Notes: generated from the sequence alone by a model not told the origin. 64,000 bases of DNA from JAENVU01 sp038250905 (GCA_038250905.1 JBBSBV010000018.1:25231-89230); one strand, 5' to 3'. Numbered from the stretch's first letter, positions 1 to 8,532 are shown. Made by a program: numbers and translations.

Positions 1-172
1 CCTCGTCGGCCGAGAGCGGGGGCTGGTCGATCGGGGTGAGCTTGCCGTCGATGCGCAGCAGCGGCGGGGCGCCGGCGGTGAGATGGAGGTCGGTGGCGTT
101 GTGGAGTGCCAGCACCGTGAGGTACTGCTCGATGCCGGCGATGTCGACCGGAGCGGTGGTCATGGGGGCCAT
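1..172 (-). CDS. pilT: PilT-like type IV pilus retraction ATPase, N-terminal fragment
   Basis: Reading leftward from position 172, the minus strand encodes 57 codons that run off the window edge. The fragment contains NATDLHLTAG, then PPLLRIDGKL, which matches the conserved start of PilT/PilB-type twitching ATPases (ASDLHLTAGxPPxxRxxGxL). This is the cytoplasmic hexameric ATPase family that powers pilus retraction. Only the N-terminal PAS-like domain is visible; the Walker motifs lie outside. Two in-frame ATGs (172 and 163) are possible starts, with only a weak GAGCGAGA upstream, so the exact start is uncertain. The gene is divergent from the prepilin gene at 372, which supports a pilus role. 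PilB or another PilT paralogue cannot be excluded from this fragment. Confidence 0.8.
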   Translation of the reverse strand, partial: MAPMTTAPVDIAGIEQYLTVLALHNATDLHLTAGAPPLLRIDGKLTPIDQPPLSADE

Positions 173-192
173 TCTCGCTCAGCGGCCACGGG

Positions 193-210
193 GCGCGCGG
201 CTTCGCGCGC
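193..210. other. Perfect hairpin between pilT and prepilin gene
   Basis: A perfect 7-bp inverted repeat (GCGCGCG, loop GCTT, CGCGCGC) lies between the divergent pilT fragment and the prepilin gene. It could be an operator, an RNA hairpin at a transcript 5' end, or a chance GC-rich palindrome. No clear -10/-35 pair was found beside it. Confidence 0.3.
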
Positions 211-371
211 AGGGTGGCGAAATCGGTGGGTCGGCCGACTCAATTCCGTCGAATCGGGGCATCCGCCCTACCCAACGTCGGGGAGATCCCTATAGCTTCA
301 CGCCCGCGTCCGGTGCTTGCCGGTCTGCTGGGAGCGCTCCTCGGAGCCAGGAATCAAGGACATCGATACCC

Positions 372-749
372 GTGCTCAAGCACCTTCGTTCGCGTACCGC
401 CGACCAGAACCTGCTCCAGAAGGGTTTCACCCTCGTCGAGCTGCTGGTCGTGATCGTCATCCTCGGCATCCTCGCCGCGGTCGTCGTCTTCGCCGTGGGT
501 GGGACGACCAAGGACGCCGCAGTGAAGGCGTGCCTCACCGAGCGCAGCACGGTCGAGGCCGCGGTCGAGGCGTACCGCTCCGTGAAGAACGGTGCCGACC
601 CCGGAACGGCTGATCTGGTGATCCCGGCTGACGGAGGAACCCTTCGGCACACGCCGACCTACTGGACCGTTGGCGGGGGAACGCTTGCACGGAGGACCGA
701 CGGCGCGGCCGCGAACGTCAGCACTGGGGATTGCAGCAACAACACGTAA
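372..749 (+). CDS. Type IV prepilin (major-pilin-like)
   Basis: This 125-residue protein has a classic class III signal: an 18-residue basic leader ending in Lys-Gly, then FTLVELLVVIVILGILAAV. Cleavage would fall between G18 and F19, with the conserved Glu at mature position +5 (E23). The hydrophobic N-terminal helix is followed by a short globular domain with two cysteines (C54 and C121), which could form the C-terminal disulfide loop typical of pilins. The GTG start at 372 is preferred because AAGGA lies 11 bases upstream and because it gives a normal leader length; the frame is open far upstream, but that part looks non-coding. The protein would be processed by a prepilin peptidase and assembled into a pilus. 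Head-to-head placement with a PilT-like gene supports this. The adjacent acyl-CoA synthetase converges on it and is probably unrelated. Confidence 0.88.
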   Translation: MLKHLRSRTADQNLLQKGFTLVELLVVIVILGILAAVVVFAVGGTTKDAAVKACLTERSTVEAAVEAYRSVKNGADPGTADLVIPADGGTLRHTPTYWTVGGGTLARRTDGAAANVSTGDCSNNT

Positions 750-755
750 CCAATC

Positions 756-2375
756 TCAGCTGACGCGTTCCACCGCGATCGCCTTGGCCCACGCGTAGTC
801 GGCCTTGCCGTTGGGGCCCCGCTTGATCTCGTCGATGACGAGCACGTGGCGCGGGGCCTTGAACCGGGAGATGTTGGCCCGCACGGTCTCGATGATCTCG
901 TCGGGGGTCGCGTCGGCACCGGTGCGGAACGACACGAGCGCGGTGATCGCCTCGCCGAACTTCTCGTCCGGCACGCCGACGACGATCGCATCCTGGACGG
1001 AGGGATGCAGCTTGACGGCCTCTTCCACTTCTTCGGGGAAGATCTTCTCGCCCCCCGAGTTGATGGAGACGCTGCCGCGGCCGAGCAACTCGATGGTGCC
1101 GTCGGCGGCGACGGTCGCCCAGTCGCCCGGGATCGAGTAGCGCTTGCCGTCGAACTCGCGGAAGGTCGCGGCCGACTTCTCCGGGTCCTTGTAGTACCCG
1201 AGCGGGATCGGGCCGCCGAGGGCGAGCAGGCCCCGCTCGCCCGAACCCGGTTCGACCGCGCGGCCGTCCTCGGTGAGCACCTTCGCGAACTCGCCGATCT
1301 GGAACTTGGCGGTGGTGGCGGTGGATCCCGGCATCGAGATCTGCGACGCGAAGCCCACGCCCTCGCTCGAGCCGAGGGAGTCGAGGCAGAAGAACGCACC
1401 CCGCGCCATCAGGGCTTCCTTCACCTCGGCGGTCCACATCACGCCGGAACTGATCATCAGTCCGAGCGAGGAGAGGTCGTACGGCGCGTTGTCGATCTCG
1501 GCCTCTTCGAGCGCCCGGACCATCGGCTTGCCGAACGCGTCACCGACGATCGCCATCTGGGTCACGTGCTCGGTCTCGACCGCCTTCCACAACTCGTGGG
1601 CGTCGAAGGTGCGCGACTCCAGGGTGACGATCGCGCCCCCCGACGTGAGGGCCTGGAGCGACGACATGAAGCCGGTGCCGTGCATGAGCGGCGACGCCGG
1701 GAGGTGCACCGGGGTGCGGCCGGCCTCGGCGACGGCGGCAGCCACGGCCGGCACGTCGTCGGGGCTGTCACCGCTCTGGCCGAGGAGGCCCCAGACCGAC
1801 GGCACGAGCGTGTTGAACAGGTCCTCGTTGCGCCACATGACGCCCTTGGGCATGCCGGTGGTGCCACCCGTGTAGAGGATGTAGAGGTCGTCGCCCGACT
1901 TCTCGACGCGGGCCGCCGGCTCGTGGTTCGCGATCAGATCCTCGTAGCGGTGCGCGCCGTCCACGAGCGGGTGGCCGTCGTCGACCTGCACGATGGCCTT
2001 CAGCGTCGGGATGTCACGCCAGACCTTCGCCACCTGGTCGCCGAGGACCCCGTGGAAGAGGAGGATGTCGGTGTCGGAGTTCTCGAGGAGGTAGCGGAGT
2101 TCGACCTCCATGTACCGGTAGTTCACGTTGACCGGAGCGCTGCGGCACTTCCAGGTGGCGAAGACGCCCTCCATGTACTCGATGGAGTTGTAGAGGTAGC
2201 TGGACACCTTGCCGCCGGGCTCGAGGCCGAGGTCGGTGAACGCCGCGGCCAGACGGGCGGAGCGGTCGTCCCACTCGGCCCAGGTGCGGTGCCGGTCCCC
2301 CTGGGCGAGCGCGAGCCGGTCGGGTTGCGCGTCGGCGAGGGCTTCCCAGCAGGTGGCGAAGTTCCAGTCGGTCAT
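756..2375 (-). CDS. AMP-forming acyl-CoA synthetase (FadD19-like)
   Basis: This 539-residue ANL-superfamily enzyme should activate a carboxylic acid with ATP and CoA through an acyl-adenylate. The ATP-binding P-loop is YTGGTTGMPKGVMWR at about residues 168-182, a form characteristic of the actinobacterial FadD17/FadD19 group that includes steroid side-chain ligases. The adenylate-binding LLGRGS.SINSGGEK region and the C-terminal GPNGKADY with the catalytic lysine are also present, so the protein is complete. The ATG at 2375 follows GGGAGA at proper spacing and is chosen over an upstream in-frame start that would add 72 atypical residues. A paralogue lies at 35129-36700. The substrate cannot be predicted from sequence; a medium/long-chain or isoprenoid/steroid acid is an inference from the family. 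Confidence 0.9.
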   Translation of the reverse strand: MTDWNFATCWEALADAQPDRLALAQGDRHRTWAEWDDRSARLAAAFTDLGLEPGGKVSSYLYNSIEYMEGVFATWKCRSAPVNVNYRYMEVELRYLLENSDTDILLFHGVLGDQVAKVWRDIPTLKAIVQVDDGHPLVDGAHRYEDLIANHEPAARVEKSGDDLYILYTGGTTGMPKGVMWRNEDLFNTLVPSVWGLLGQSGDSPDDVPAVAAAVAEAGRTPVHLPASPLMHGTGFMSSLQALTSGGAIVTLESRTFDAHELWKAVETEHVTQMAIVGDAFGKPMVRALEEAEIDNAPYDLSSLGLMISSGVMWTAEVKEALMARGAFFCLDSLGSSEGVGFASQISMPGSTATTAKFQIGEFAKVLTEDGRAVEPGSGERGLLALGGPIPLGYYKDPEKSAATFREFDGKRYSIPGDWATVAADGTIELLGRGSVSINSGGEKIFPEEVEEAVKLHPSVQDAIVVGVPDEKFGEAITALVSFRTGADATPDEIIETVRANISRFKAPRHVLVIDEIKRGPNGKADYAWAKAIAVERVS

Positions 2376-2686
2376 GTCGTCTCCCAATATCCGTGGCGGC
2401 CGGAAGTATGCCGCGTCGTTCCCGCTCTTGTTCACTTCGTTCACGGGCCGGCCGGGCCACGGGCGAGCGGCGATTGCGGCCGCGGTTCGTGGATTCCCGC
2501 CCGCCCTCTCGTCCCCGTTTCTTGCGCCGAACGTGCACGCCAGCGCGTGCAGTTCGCGTACGAGAACGGGTCGATGCCCTGACTCCTGCACACGGTCTGC
2601 AACTTGGGCGGAAATGCTTGTAGTGATCGAACGCGATCGTCAGACTCCTGGCCGTGCGGGCAGACCGCCCGCGGCTAGGGGGGCAC
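2376..2686. other. Divergent intergenic region, no gene seen
   Basis: This 311-bp region separates the divergent acyl-CoA synthetase and SGNH hydrolase genes and should hold promoters for both. It contains a small palindrome, GATCG-AACG-CGATC (2625-2638), about 50 bases before the hydrolase start, and a GC-rich GGCCGGCC palindrome near 2450. Neither is assigned to a known operator. No coding potential consistent with neighbouring codon use was seen. Confidence 0.5.
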
Positions 2687-3904
2687 ATGAGCAAGGTATT
2701 CACGCGCGTACGCGCACTGGCGGTGACGGGCGCACTGGTTGCATCCGGTGTCATCGCCGCCGCACCAGGAACCGCCCATGCGGACGGACCCGGGGCGGGT
2801 TCACCATGGATCGTCTCGGTCGGCGACTCCGCGATCTCCGGTGAAGCCGGCCGTTGGGCCGGCAACACGAACAACGGCTCGTCGCTGATCGACGCCGGGG
2901 GACCGAACGCCTACAGCGACAACGCCACGCACACCGCCGAGCAGATCCCGGGCTGTCACCGCTCGACCGCGGCGATGGTGCACATCGGCGGGGGCGTGAA
3001 CTCGCTCAACCTTGCGTGCTCCGGTGCGCGGACCTACACGCAGACGCCGGGCTCGGGTGACTTCAAGCCCGGACTCGACTTCTACAACTCCGGTGGGTAC
3101 AAGGGTCAGGCCCAGATGCTCCAGGAGTTCGCGGCCACGCACAATGTGAAAGCGATCCCGCTCCTCATCGGGGCGAACAACTACGGCTTCGCCGACATCG
3201 TGCAGCAGTGCGTGACCGACTGGTTGCTGTCACCCTCGTGGTGGAAGAACTACTGCTACGACGACTCGAGCGTGAGTTCGAAGTTCACCGCCTCGTCCGT
3301 CGCCGCGCGTACCTCCGAGGTCGCCGGGGCCATCGCCAACATCCATCAGGCGATGACCAACGCCGGGTACAACGACACGCAGTACAAGATCATGATCCAG
3401 ACCTACGTGTCGCCGATCCCGCTCGGTGCGGGCTTCCGGTACAGCGAGAGTGGGTACACGCGCCAGAGCACCGGGGGATGCGGGGTGTGGAACAAGGATG
3501 CCGATTGGGCCAACAACACCGCGGTGGCGAAGATGAACCAGGCCCTCACCAACGGCGCCGCCCAGTCCGGGGTGACCAACCTGGTGATCCAGAACGATGC
3601 CGGCGCGTTCAACGGGCGCCGACTCTGCGAGAAGACGGTCGGCCTGCTCGAGGAGAAGGGTGTCGCGAACTGGACCCAGTCCAACGCGCCGGACCTCACC
3701 GAGTGGCAGAACCAGATCCGGACGGTGAGCACCCTGATCGGGCCGTACCAACTGCAGGAGAGCATCCACCCCAACTACTGGGGTCAGCTCGCGCTGCGGA
3801 ACTGCCTGCGCCAGGCGTACAACGGCGGGAACATCCGCGGCGGTACGTGTACGCACGGCACGGGGAAGAACTCGCTCGGCGAACCGAACATGACGCTCGG
3901 GTAA
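2687..3904 (+). CDS. Secreted SGNH/GDSL-type hydrolase
   Basis: This 405-residue exported protein has an N-terminal signal peptide (basic start, hydrophobic core, TAHA at 29-32 as likely cleavage site). SGNH-hydrolase blocks follow: block I SVGDSAISGE with nucleophile Ser48, block II-like LACSGART, block III-like LIGANNYG, and the C-terminal ESIHPNYWGQ carrying the catalytic His361. The family comprises esterases, lipases and acetylxylan esterases acting outside the cell. An oddity is that the usual Asp-x-x-His is Glu-x-x-His here (E358) and block III has Asn-Asn instead of Asn-Asp. Several cysteines in the mature part suggest disulfides. ATG at 2687 is preceded by a G-rich AGGGGGG. A hairpin terminator follows the gene. 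Confidence 0.85.
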   Translation: MSKVFTRVRALAVTGALVASGVIAAAPGTAHADGPGAGSPWIVSVGDSAISGEAGRWAGNTNNGSSLIDAGGPNAYSDNATHTAEQIPGCHRSTAAMVHIGGGVNSLNLACSGARTYTQTPGSGDFKPGLDFYNSGGYKGQAQMLQEFAATHNVKAIPLLIGANNYGFADIVQQCVTDWLLSPSWWKNYCYDDSSVSSKFTASSVAARTSEVAGAIANIHQAMTNAGYNDTQYKIMIQTYVSPIPLGAGFRYSESGYTRQSTGGCGVWNKDADWANNTAVAKMNQALTNGAAQSGVTNLVIQNDAGAFNGRRLCEKTVGLLEEKGVANWTQSNAPDLTEWQNQIRTVSTLIGPYQLQESIHPNYWGQLALRNCLRQAYNGGNIRGGTCTHGTGKNSLGEPNMTLG

Positions 3905-3927
3905 CCGACGTCCGGTTGCGTTCCGGC

Positions 3928-3964
3928 GAGGGGCGGGTACTGCATTGCGCAGTGCCCGCCCCTC
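3928..3964 (+). terminator. Strong hairpin terminator after SGNH hydrolase gene
   Basis: A 16-bp stem (GAGGGGCGGGTACTGC against GCAGTGCCCGCCCCTC, with a single G-T-type mismatch) and a 5-base loop begins 23 bases after the stop codon. There is no long T tract, which is usual for intrinsic terminators in high-GC actinomycetes. It separates the hydrolase from the downstream Nudix gene. Confidence 0.75.
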
Positions 3965-4054
3965 GTGACGTTTGCCACGCTCGACTTCGGCACCGAAGCC
4001 GATGCTCGGGCGTGGGTTCCGGTGCAAAAGTCGGGGGGTCGGTAGGGTCGGGCG

Positions 4055-4765
4055 ATGGTGGAGCGGGGCGGTGCGCAGCGGATTCCGCGCCCGCCGGGTA
4101 CCCGGCCCGGAGGTCCCCCACCGTGGGCGGGACTCGAGATCGACCGGGACGCGCTCGGCCTCGTCTCGGTGCGGTCCCGGCTCGCACTCATGGCGCCGGC
4201 GCTCCAGGTGGTGGAGCAGTACGAGTCACGTGAGGCGGCGGTGCTCGTCGCGCTCTACGAGGACGCGGGCGAGACCAACGTGGTGCTCACGAAGCGCCCG
4301 GAGACGATGCCGTCCCACCAGGGCGAGATCGCCTTCCCCGGCGGCAAGCGCGAACCGAGCGACGCCACGCTCGCGGCCGCGGCGCTCCGGGAAGCGCACG
4401 AGGAGGTCGGGCTGGCCACCGAGACCGTCGAGGTGGTCGCCGAACTCGACACGATCTCCACGGTGGCGACCGCCTTCACCATCACGCCGGTGGTGGGGTT
4501 GCTCGGCGCGAAACCTGTGCTCCGACCCCATCCGGTCGAGGTCGTGGCCGCGTTCGGCGTCCCGCTGACCGAACTCCTCGCGCCCGAGACCTATCGCGAG
4601 GAGTTGTGGGACCTCTGGGGCGAGTACCGCTCGATGACCTTCTTCGAGCTTCCCGGCGAGACCGTCTGGGGGGCCACCGCCCGCATCCTGACCCGCCTCC
4701 TCACCGTGTTGACCGCACCCCCGGGACCCGACCCGCAAACAGAGGCGAACCGGCCACTAGGCTGA
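4055..4765 (+). CDS. CoA-pyrophosphatase-type Nudix hydrolase
   Basis: This 236-residue Nudix protein has the CoA-diphosphatase signature (UPF0035-like VVLTKRPETMPSHQGEIAFPGG, residues 76-97) directly followed by the Nudix helix LREAHEEVGL (111-120), whose glutamates bind divalent metal. The family (NudL/YeaB/PCD1) hydrolyses CoA and its derivatives to phosphopantetheine and 3',5'-ADP. The N-terminal 25 residues are proline/arginine rich and probably disordered. It lies 36 bases upstream of guaB3 in the same orientation and may be co-transcribed with it. Activity on other nucleoside-diphosphate derivatives is possible, but the CoA motif makes the assignment fairly firm. Confidence 0.85.
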   Translation: MVERGGAQRIPRPPGTRPGGPPPWAGLEIDRDALGLVSVRSRLALMAPALQVVEQYESREAAVLVALYEDAGETNVVLTKRPETMPSHQGEIAFPGGKREPSDATLAAAALREAHEEVGLATETVEVVAELDTISTVATAFTITPVVGLLGAKPVLRPHPVEVVAAFGVPLTELLAPETYREELWDLWGEYRSMTFFELPGETVWGATARILTRLLTVLTAPPGPDPQTEANRPLG

Positions 4766-4801
4766 ACGTTTCGGCGGAGTAGGAACGACGGGAGCCAACT
4801 G

Positions 4802-5968
4802 GTGGAAGTCGAAATCGGGATCGGAAAGTCCGGACGGCGAGCGTACGGGTTCGACGACATCGCGATCGTGCCGAGTCGGCGCACGCGCGACCCCGAGGAT
4901 GTCGACATCAGCTGGGACATCGACGCCTTCAAGTTCGAGCTGCCGCTCATCGCGTCGGCCATGGACGGGGTCGTCTCGCCCAAGACCGCGATCGAGATCG
5001 GTCGCCTCGGCGGCCTGGGTTGTCTCAACCTCGAGGGCCTCTGGACCCGGTACGAGGACACCGACGCGGTGTTCGACGAGATCGCCGAGCTCGATCCGGA
5101 GAAGGCCACCCGCCGGATGCAGGAGCTGTACCAGGAGCCGATCAAGGAAGAGCTCATCGGCGTACGGATCCGTCAGATCAAGGATGCCGGCGTCCGCGCC
5201 TGTGCGTCGCTCACCCCGCAGCGGGTCGAGCAGTTCTCCAAGCACGTGCTCGATGCCGAACTCGACCTGCTCGTGGTCCAGGGCACCGTGGTCTCCGCCG
5301 AGCACGTCTCGAAGGACCCGGCCCGCCAGCCGCTGAACCTCAAGAAGTTCATCCGGGAGTACGAGATCCCGGTCATCGTCGGCGGCTGTGCTTCCTACAG
5401 CACCGCGCTCCACCTGATGCGCACCGGCGCCGTCGGCGTGCTCGTCGGGGTCGGTCCGGGTCACGCGTGCACGTCACGCGGGGTACTCGGCATCGGCGTC
5501 CCGCAGGCCACGGCCATCGCCGACGCCGCGGGCGCGCGGATCCGTCACCTCGACGAGACCGGCGTCTACGTGCACGTGATCGCCGACGGTGGCATGCGGA
5601 CCGGTGGCGACGTCGCCAAGGCGATCGCCTGCGGCGCCGACTCGGTCATGATCGGTTCGCCGCTCGCCAGCGCGTACGAAGCGCCGGGCCGCGGGTACCA
5701 CTGGGGCATGGCCACCTTCCACCCGACGCTGCCACGCGGCGCCCGGGTGTACGCGGGCCAGAAGGGGACGATGGAGGAGATCCTCGTCGGTCCCGCGCAC
5801 GAGAACGACGGCACGCTGAACCTCTTCGGTGCGCTGCGCACCTCGATGGCCACCACCGGGTACGAGACGGTCAAGGAATTCCAGAAGGCCGAAGTGATGG
5901 TGGCGCCCTCGCTGCAGACGGAGGGCAAGAGCCTCCAGCGCGCGCAGGGCATCGGCATGGGTCGGTAG
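4802..5968 (+). CDS. guaB3: GuaB3-family IMP dehydrogenase-related protein
   Basis: This 388-residue TIM-barrel protein of the IMPDH/GMP-reductase superfamily lacks the CBS-domain insertion of classical GuaB, as expected for the actinobacterial and cyanobacterial GuaB3 group. The nucleotide-binding catalytic loop is GVGPGHACTSRGVLG with Cys223 as the thioimidate nucleophile. The phosphate-binding IADGGMRTGGDVAKA and the mobile-flap-like C-terminal part follow. It should act on IMP/XMP/GMP with NAD(P); whether the main activity is IMP dehydrogenase or GMP reductase cannot be settled from sequence. The GTG start is preceded by GGGAG with good spacing. guaA starts 4 bases after its stop, so the two are almost certainly one operon for guanine nucleotide synthesis. 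Confidence 0.92.
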   Translation: MEVEIGIGKSGRRAYGFDDIAIVPSRRTRDPEDVDISWDIDAFKFELPLIASAMDGVVSPKTAIEIGRLGGLGCLNLEGLWTRYEDTDAVFDEIAELDPEKATRRMQELYQEPIKEELIGVRIRQIKDAGVRACASLTPQRVEQFSKHVLDAELDLLVVQGTVVSAEHVSKDPARQPLNLKKFIREYEIPVIVGGCASYSTALHLMRTGAVGVLVGVGPGHACTSRGVLGIGVPQATAIADAAGARIRHLDETGVYVHVIADGGMRTGGDVAKAIACGADSVMIGSPLASAYEAPGRGYHWGMATFHPTLPRGARVYAGQKGTMEEILVGPAHENDGTLNLFGALRTSMATTGYETVKEFQKAEVMVAPSLQTEGKSLQRAQGIGMGR

Positions 5969-5972
5969 TTCC

Positions 5973-7514
5973 GTGGAGGACCACGACCGCGACCTGGTGT
6001 TGGTGGTCGACCTCGGGGCCCAGTACGCGCAGCTGATCGCGCGCCGGGTGCGCGAGGCGCACGTGTACTCCGAGATCGTGCCGCGCACGATGTCGTTCGC
6101 GGAGATGCTCGCCAAGAATCCGAAGGCGATCATCCTCTCGGGCGGCCCGGCTTCGGTCCACGTGGAGGGCGCGCCGTCGGTCGACCCCGCGCTCTACGAG
6201 GGCGGCGTCCCGATCTTCGGGATCTGTTACGGCGCGCAACTCCTCGCGCGTGACATGGGTGGCACCGTCGCCAAGACCGGTCGTGGCGAATACGGCCGCA
6301 CCGAGTTGTCCGTCACCGGTGCCGCACCCCTCTTCCGGGACCAGCCCGTCGGCCAAGCGGTGTGGATGAGTCACTTCGACACCATCACCCTCGCGCCCGC
6401 GGGTGCCAAGGTGCTCGCCTCCACGGGTGACACGCCGGCGGCGGCCTTCGGCGACAGCGAGCGGCGCATCTACGGCGTGCAGTTCCACCCCGAGGTCGCC
6501 CACACCGAGCACGGCCAGGACATCCTGAAGTCGTTCCTGTTCGACGTTGCGGGGTGCCGGCCCACGTGGACGAACGTGTCGATCATCGAGGAGGCCGTCG
6601 CCGAGATCCGCGCCCAGGTGGGAACCGAGCGGGTGCTGTGCGGGCTCTCGGGTGGGGTCGACTCGGCCGTCGCTGCGGCGCTCGTCCATAAGGCCGTCGG
6701 TGATCAACTCACCTGTGTCTTCGTGGACACCGGTCTCTCGCGCAAGGGCGAGGCCGAGCAGGTGGAGGAGACGTTCCGCCGGCAGTTCCAGATCGACCTC
6801 GTGCACGTGAAGGCGGGCGACCGGTTCCTCGACGCGCTCGACGACATCGTGGACCCGGAACGCAAGCGCAAGATCATCGGCGAACTCTTCATCCGGGTGT
6901 TCGAGGAGGTCGCGCTCGACCACAACGCGGCGGGGTTCCTCGTGCAGGGCACGCTGTATCCCGACATCGTGGAATCAGGTGGTGGCGAGAACGCGGTGAT
7001 CAAGAGTCACCACAACGTGGGCGGTCTGCCCGACGACATGGAGTTCGCGCTGGTCGAACCGCTGCGGCACCTGTTCAAGGACGAGGTGCGCGCGGTCGGC
7101 GAGGAGTTGGGCCTGCCGGAGGAGATCGTCTGGCGTCAGCCCTTCCCCGGTCCGGGCCTCGGTGTCCGCATCATCGGTGCGATCACCCCGGAGCGGGTGG
7201 CGATCCTCCAGGACGCCGACGCGATCGTCACCGAGGAGATCCGGCGCGCCGGTCTCTACCGCGAGATCTGGCAGAGCTTCGCGGTGTTGCCCGTGGTCCG
7301 GACCGTCGGGGTGCAGGGCGACGACCGCACCTACGCCTACCCGATCGTTCTCCGGGCGGTCACGAGCGACGACGCGATGACCGCCGACTGGGCACGGATC
7401 CCGTACGACGTCCTCGAGCGGATCTCCTCGCGCATCATCAACGAGGTCCCCGGCGTCAACCGCGTGGCGTACGACATCACCTCCAAGCCCCCGGGGACCA
7501 TCGAGTGGGAGTGA
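5973..7514 (+). CDS. guaA: GMP synthase (glutamine-hydrolysing)
   Basis: This 513-residue enzyme converts XMP, ATP and glutamine to GMP. The N-terminal class I glutamine amidotransferase domain has the nucleophile in GICYGAQ (Cys85) and the His172/Glu174 pair in FHPEVAH. The ATP-pyrophosphatase domain begins with LSGGVDSA (226-232). The C-terminal dimerisation domain ends in the conserved PPGTIEWE. The GTG at 5973 gives the start, 4 bases after guaB3, implying coupled expression. The bases around the stop codon (CGAGTGGGAGTGAAC) are repeated twice more downstream, which is unusual and described separately. Confidence 0.97.
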   Translation: MEDHDRDLVLVVDLGAQYAQLIARRVREAHVYSEIVPRTMSFAEMLAKNPKAIILSGGPASVHVEGAPSVDPALYEGGVPIFGICYGAQLLARDMGGTVAKTGRGEYGRTELSVTGAAPLFRDQPVGQAVWMSHFDTITLAPAGAKVLASTGDTPAAAFGDSERRIYGVQFHPEVAHTEHGQDILKSFLFDVAGCRPTWTNVSIIEEAVAEIRAQVGTERVLCGLSGGVDSAVAAALVHKAVGDQLTCVFVDTGLSRKGEAEQVEETFRRQFQIDLVHVKAGDRFLDALDDIVDPERKRKIIGELFIRVFEEVALDHNAAGFLVQGTLYPDIVESGGGENAVIKSHHNVGGLPDDMEFALVEPLRHLFKDEVRAVGEELGLPEEIVWRQPFPGPGLGVRIIGAITPERVAILQDADAIVTEEIRRAGLYREIWQSFAVLPVVRTVGVQGDDRTYAYPIVLRAVTSDDAMTADWARIPYDVLERISSRIINEVPGVNRVAYDITSKPPGTIEWE

Positions 7515-7636
7515 ACTCGCCGGTGCTTGCACCGGGAGAGTGAACGGACACTCCATCGAGGGCGAGTGGGAGTGAACCCGCGCGGCGGAGCCCACCAGGC
7601 GAGCGAGCGCTCCATCGGGTCCGAGTGGGAGTGAAC
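7502..7636 (+). repeat. Three imperfect tandem copies of the guaA stop-codon region
   Basis: The 15-mer CGAGTGGGAGTGAAC, which contains the last codons and the stop of guaA (7502-7516), recurs at 7563-7577 and 7622-7636, giving periods of 61 and 59 bases. Each later copy is preceded by CTCCATCG and followed by CCGC, so the repeated unit is about 60 bp. It lies between the convergent guaA and DyP peroxidase genes. It looks like local duplication of the gene's 3' end; no standard terminator is obvious. Confidence 0.8.
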
Positions 7637-7644
7637 CCGCCGGT

Positions 7645-8532
7645 TCAGCCCAAGGCGTTACCGAGGTCTTCGAGCGCCGGCACGAAGTAGTACGCGCCGC
7701 TGACGGGTCGGGTGAAATCGGTGAGGCGGTCGTGGTGACCGTCGCCCGATTGACCGAACATCCGGCGGAGCATCTTGTCGAATCGACTCAGCTCCGCACT
7801 GAACGCCACGAAGTACAAGCCGTGCTCCGCCACGTCGCCGTAGGGCGTGCTGCGCCGGTAGATCTCGAGCTCGGCGCCGCCTTCCTCGATCACGACGCGC
7901 GCGATGTGCGCAGTCTCGGGCTTCACGTCGTCGGCGAGCTCGACACTGTCGATCTTGCGCCGCCCGATGACGCGTTCCTGGTCGTCCACGGGTAGCGCAT
8001 CGAAGGATGCGAGGTCGTGGATCCACCGTTGGGTGATCGCGAAGCTGCCACCGGCTCCCGGTTGGCCGTCGGGGATGGTCGCCACTTCGTACGCCTGCTC
8101 GACCGGCGGATTCTCGGTTCCGTCGATGAACCCCGTGAGGTCGCGACTGTCGCGGTACACGAACGCGCTGGTGTCGGCAACGAGTTCCGCGACCGGCGCG
8201 AGCAAGGCGGTAACCGCACGCCCGACGTCGAGGAGCACGTCGTCACCGGTGCCGTGGATCCATATCCAGACGTCGTGGGGAGTCCGAGCCACGCCGTCCA
8301 CGCCCGGTGCGTCGGTGAGTCCGTCGGGGATCGATGCCGGCGCGAGGCCCCGCCAGAGTGCGGCGCCGAAACCGACGACGATGTTCGCACCTCCTGCCGT
8401 CACCGAGGGTTGGCGCAGCCCATCGAGGGCACGGCTCACGGCGGCCGCGGACGTTGCCGGGCGCAGGTCGAACTCCAGGTGACGATGCGAGCGGGTCCCC
8501 TGAGCGAAGATTCCCGGTTGCGGAGTGGTCAC
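7645..8532 (-). CDS. DyP-type haem peroxidase
   Basis: This 295-residue dye-decolourising peroxidase has the family hallmark GFIDGTENP with distal Asp137, the proximal haem histidine in ETAHIAR (His209), and the distal arginine in RRSTPYG (about 226-227). The length and the lack of a Tat signal fit the cytoplasmic YfeX-like/class B type, not the exported EfeB type. It would use H2O2 to oxidise aromatic or porphyrin substrates. GTG at 8532 is preferred because AGGAGG lies seven bases upstream. No encapsulin gene is adjacent, so cargo loading is not indicated here. It is divergent from the propeller lipoprotein gene. Confidence 0.92.
   Translation of the reverse strand: MTTPQPGIFAQGTRSHRHLEFDLRPATSAAAVSRALDGLRQPSVTAGGANIVVGFGAALWRGLAPASIPDGLTDAPGVDGVARTPHDVWIWIHGTGDDVLLDVGRAVTALLAPVAELVADTSAFVYRDSRDLTGFIDGTENPPVEQAYEVATIPDGQPGAGGSFAITQRWIHDLASFDALPVDDQERVIGRRKIDSVELADDVKPETAHIARVVIEEGGAELEIYRRSTPYGDVAEHGLYFVAFSAELSRFDKMLRRMFGQSGDGHHDRLTDFTRPVSGAYYFVPALEDLGNALG

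Noticed and set aside
659..1437. Long arginine/alanine-rich frames antisense to or in alternative frames of the first acyl-CoA synthetase
   Set aside because: They overlap a gene with clear motifs and have compositions typical of GC-rich shadow frames.
4068..4765. Alternative downstream starts for the Nudix protein that omit the proline-rich N-terminus
   Set aside because: No better SD found; the N-terminal part may be disordered but there is no decisive evidence for trimming.
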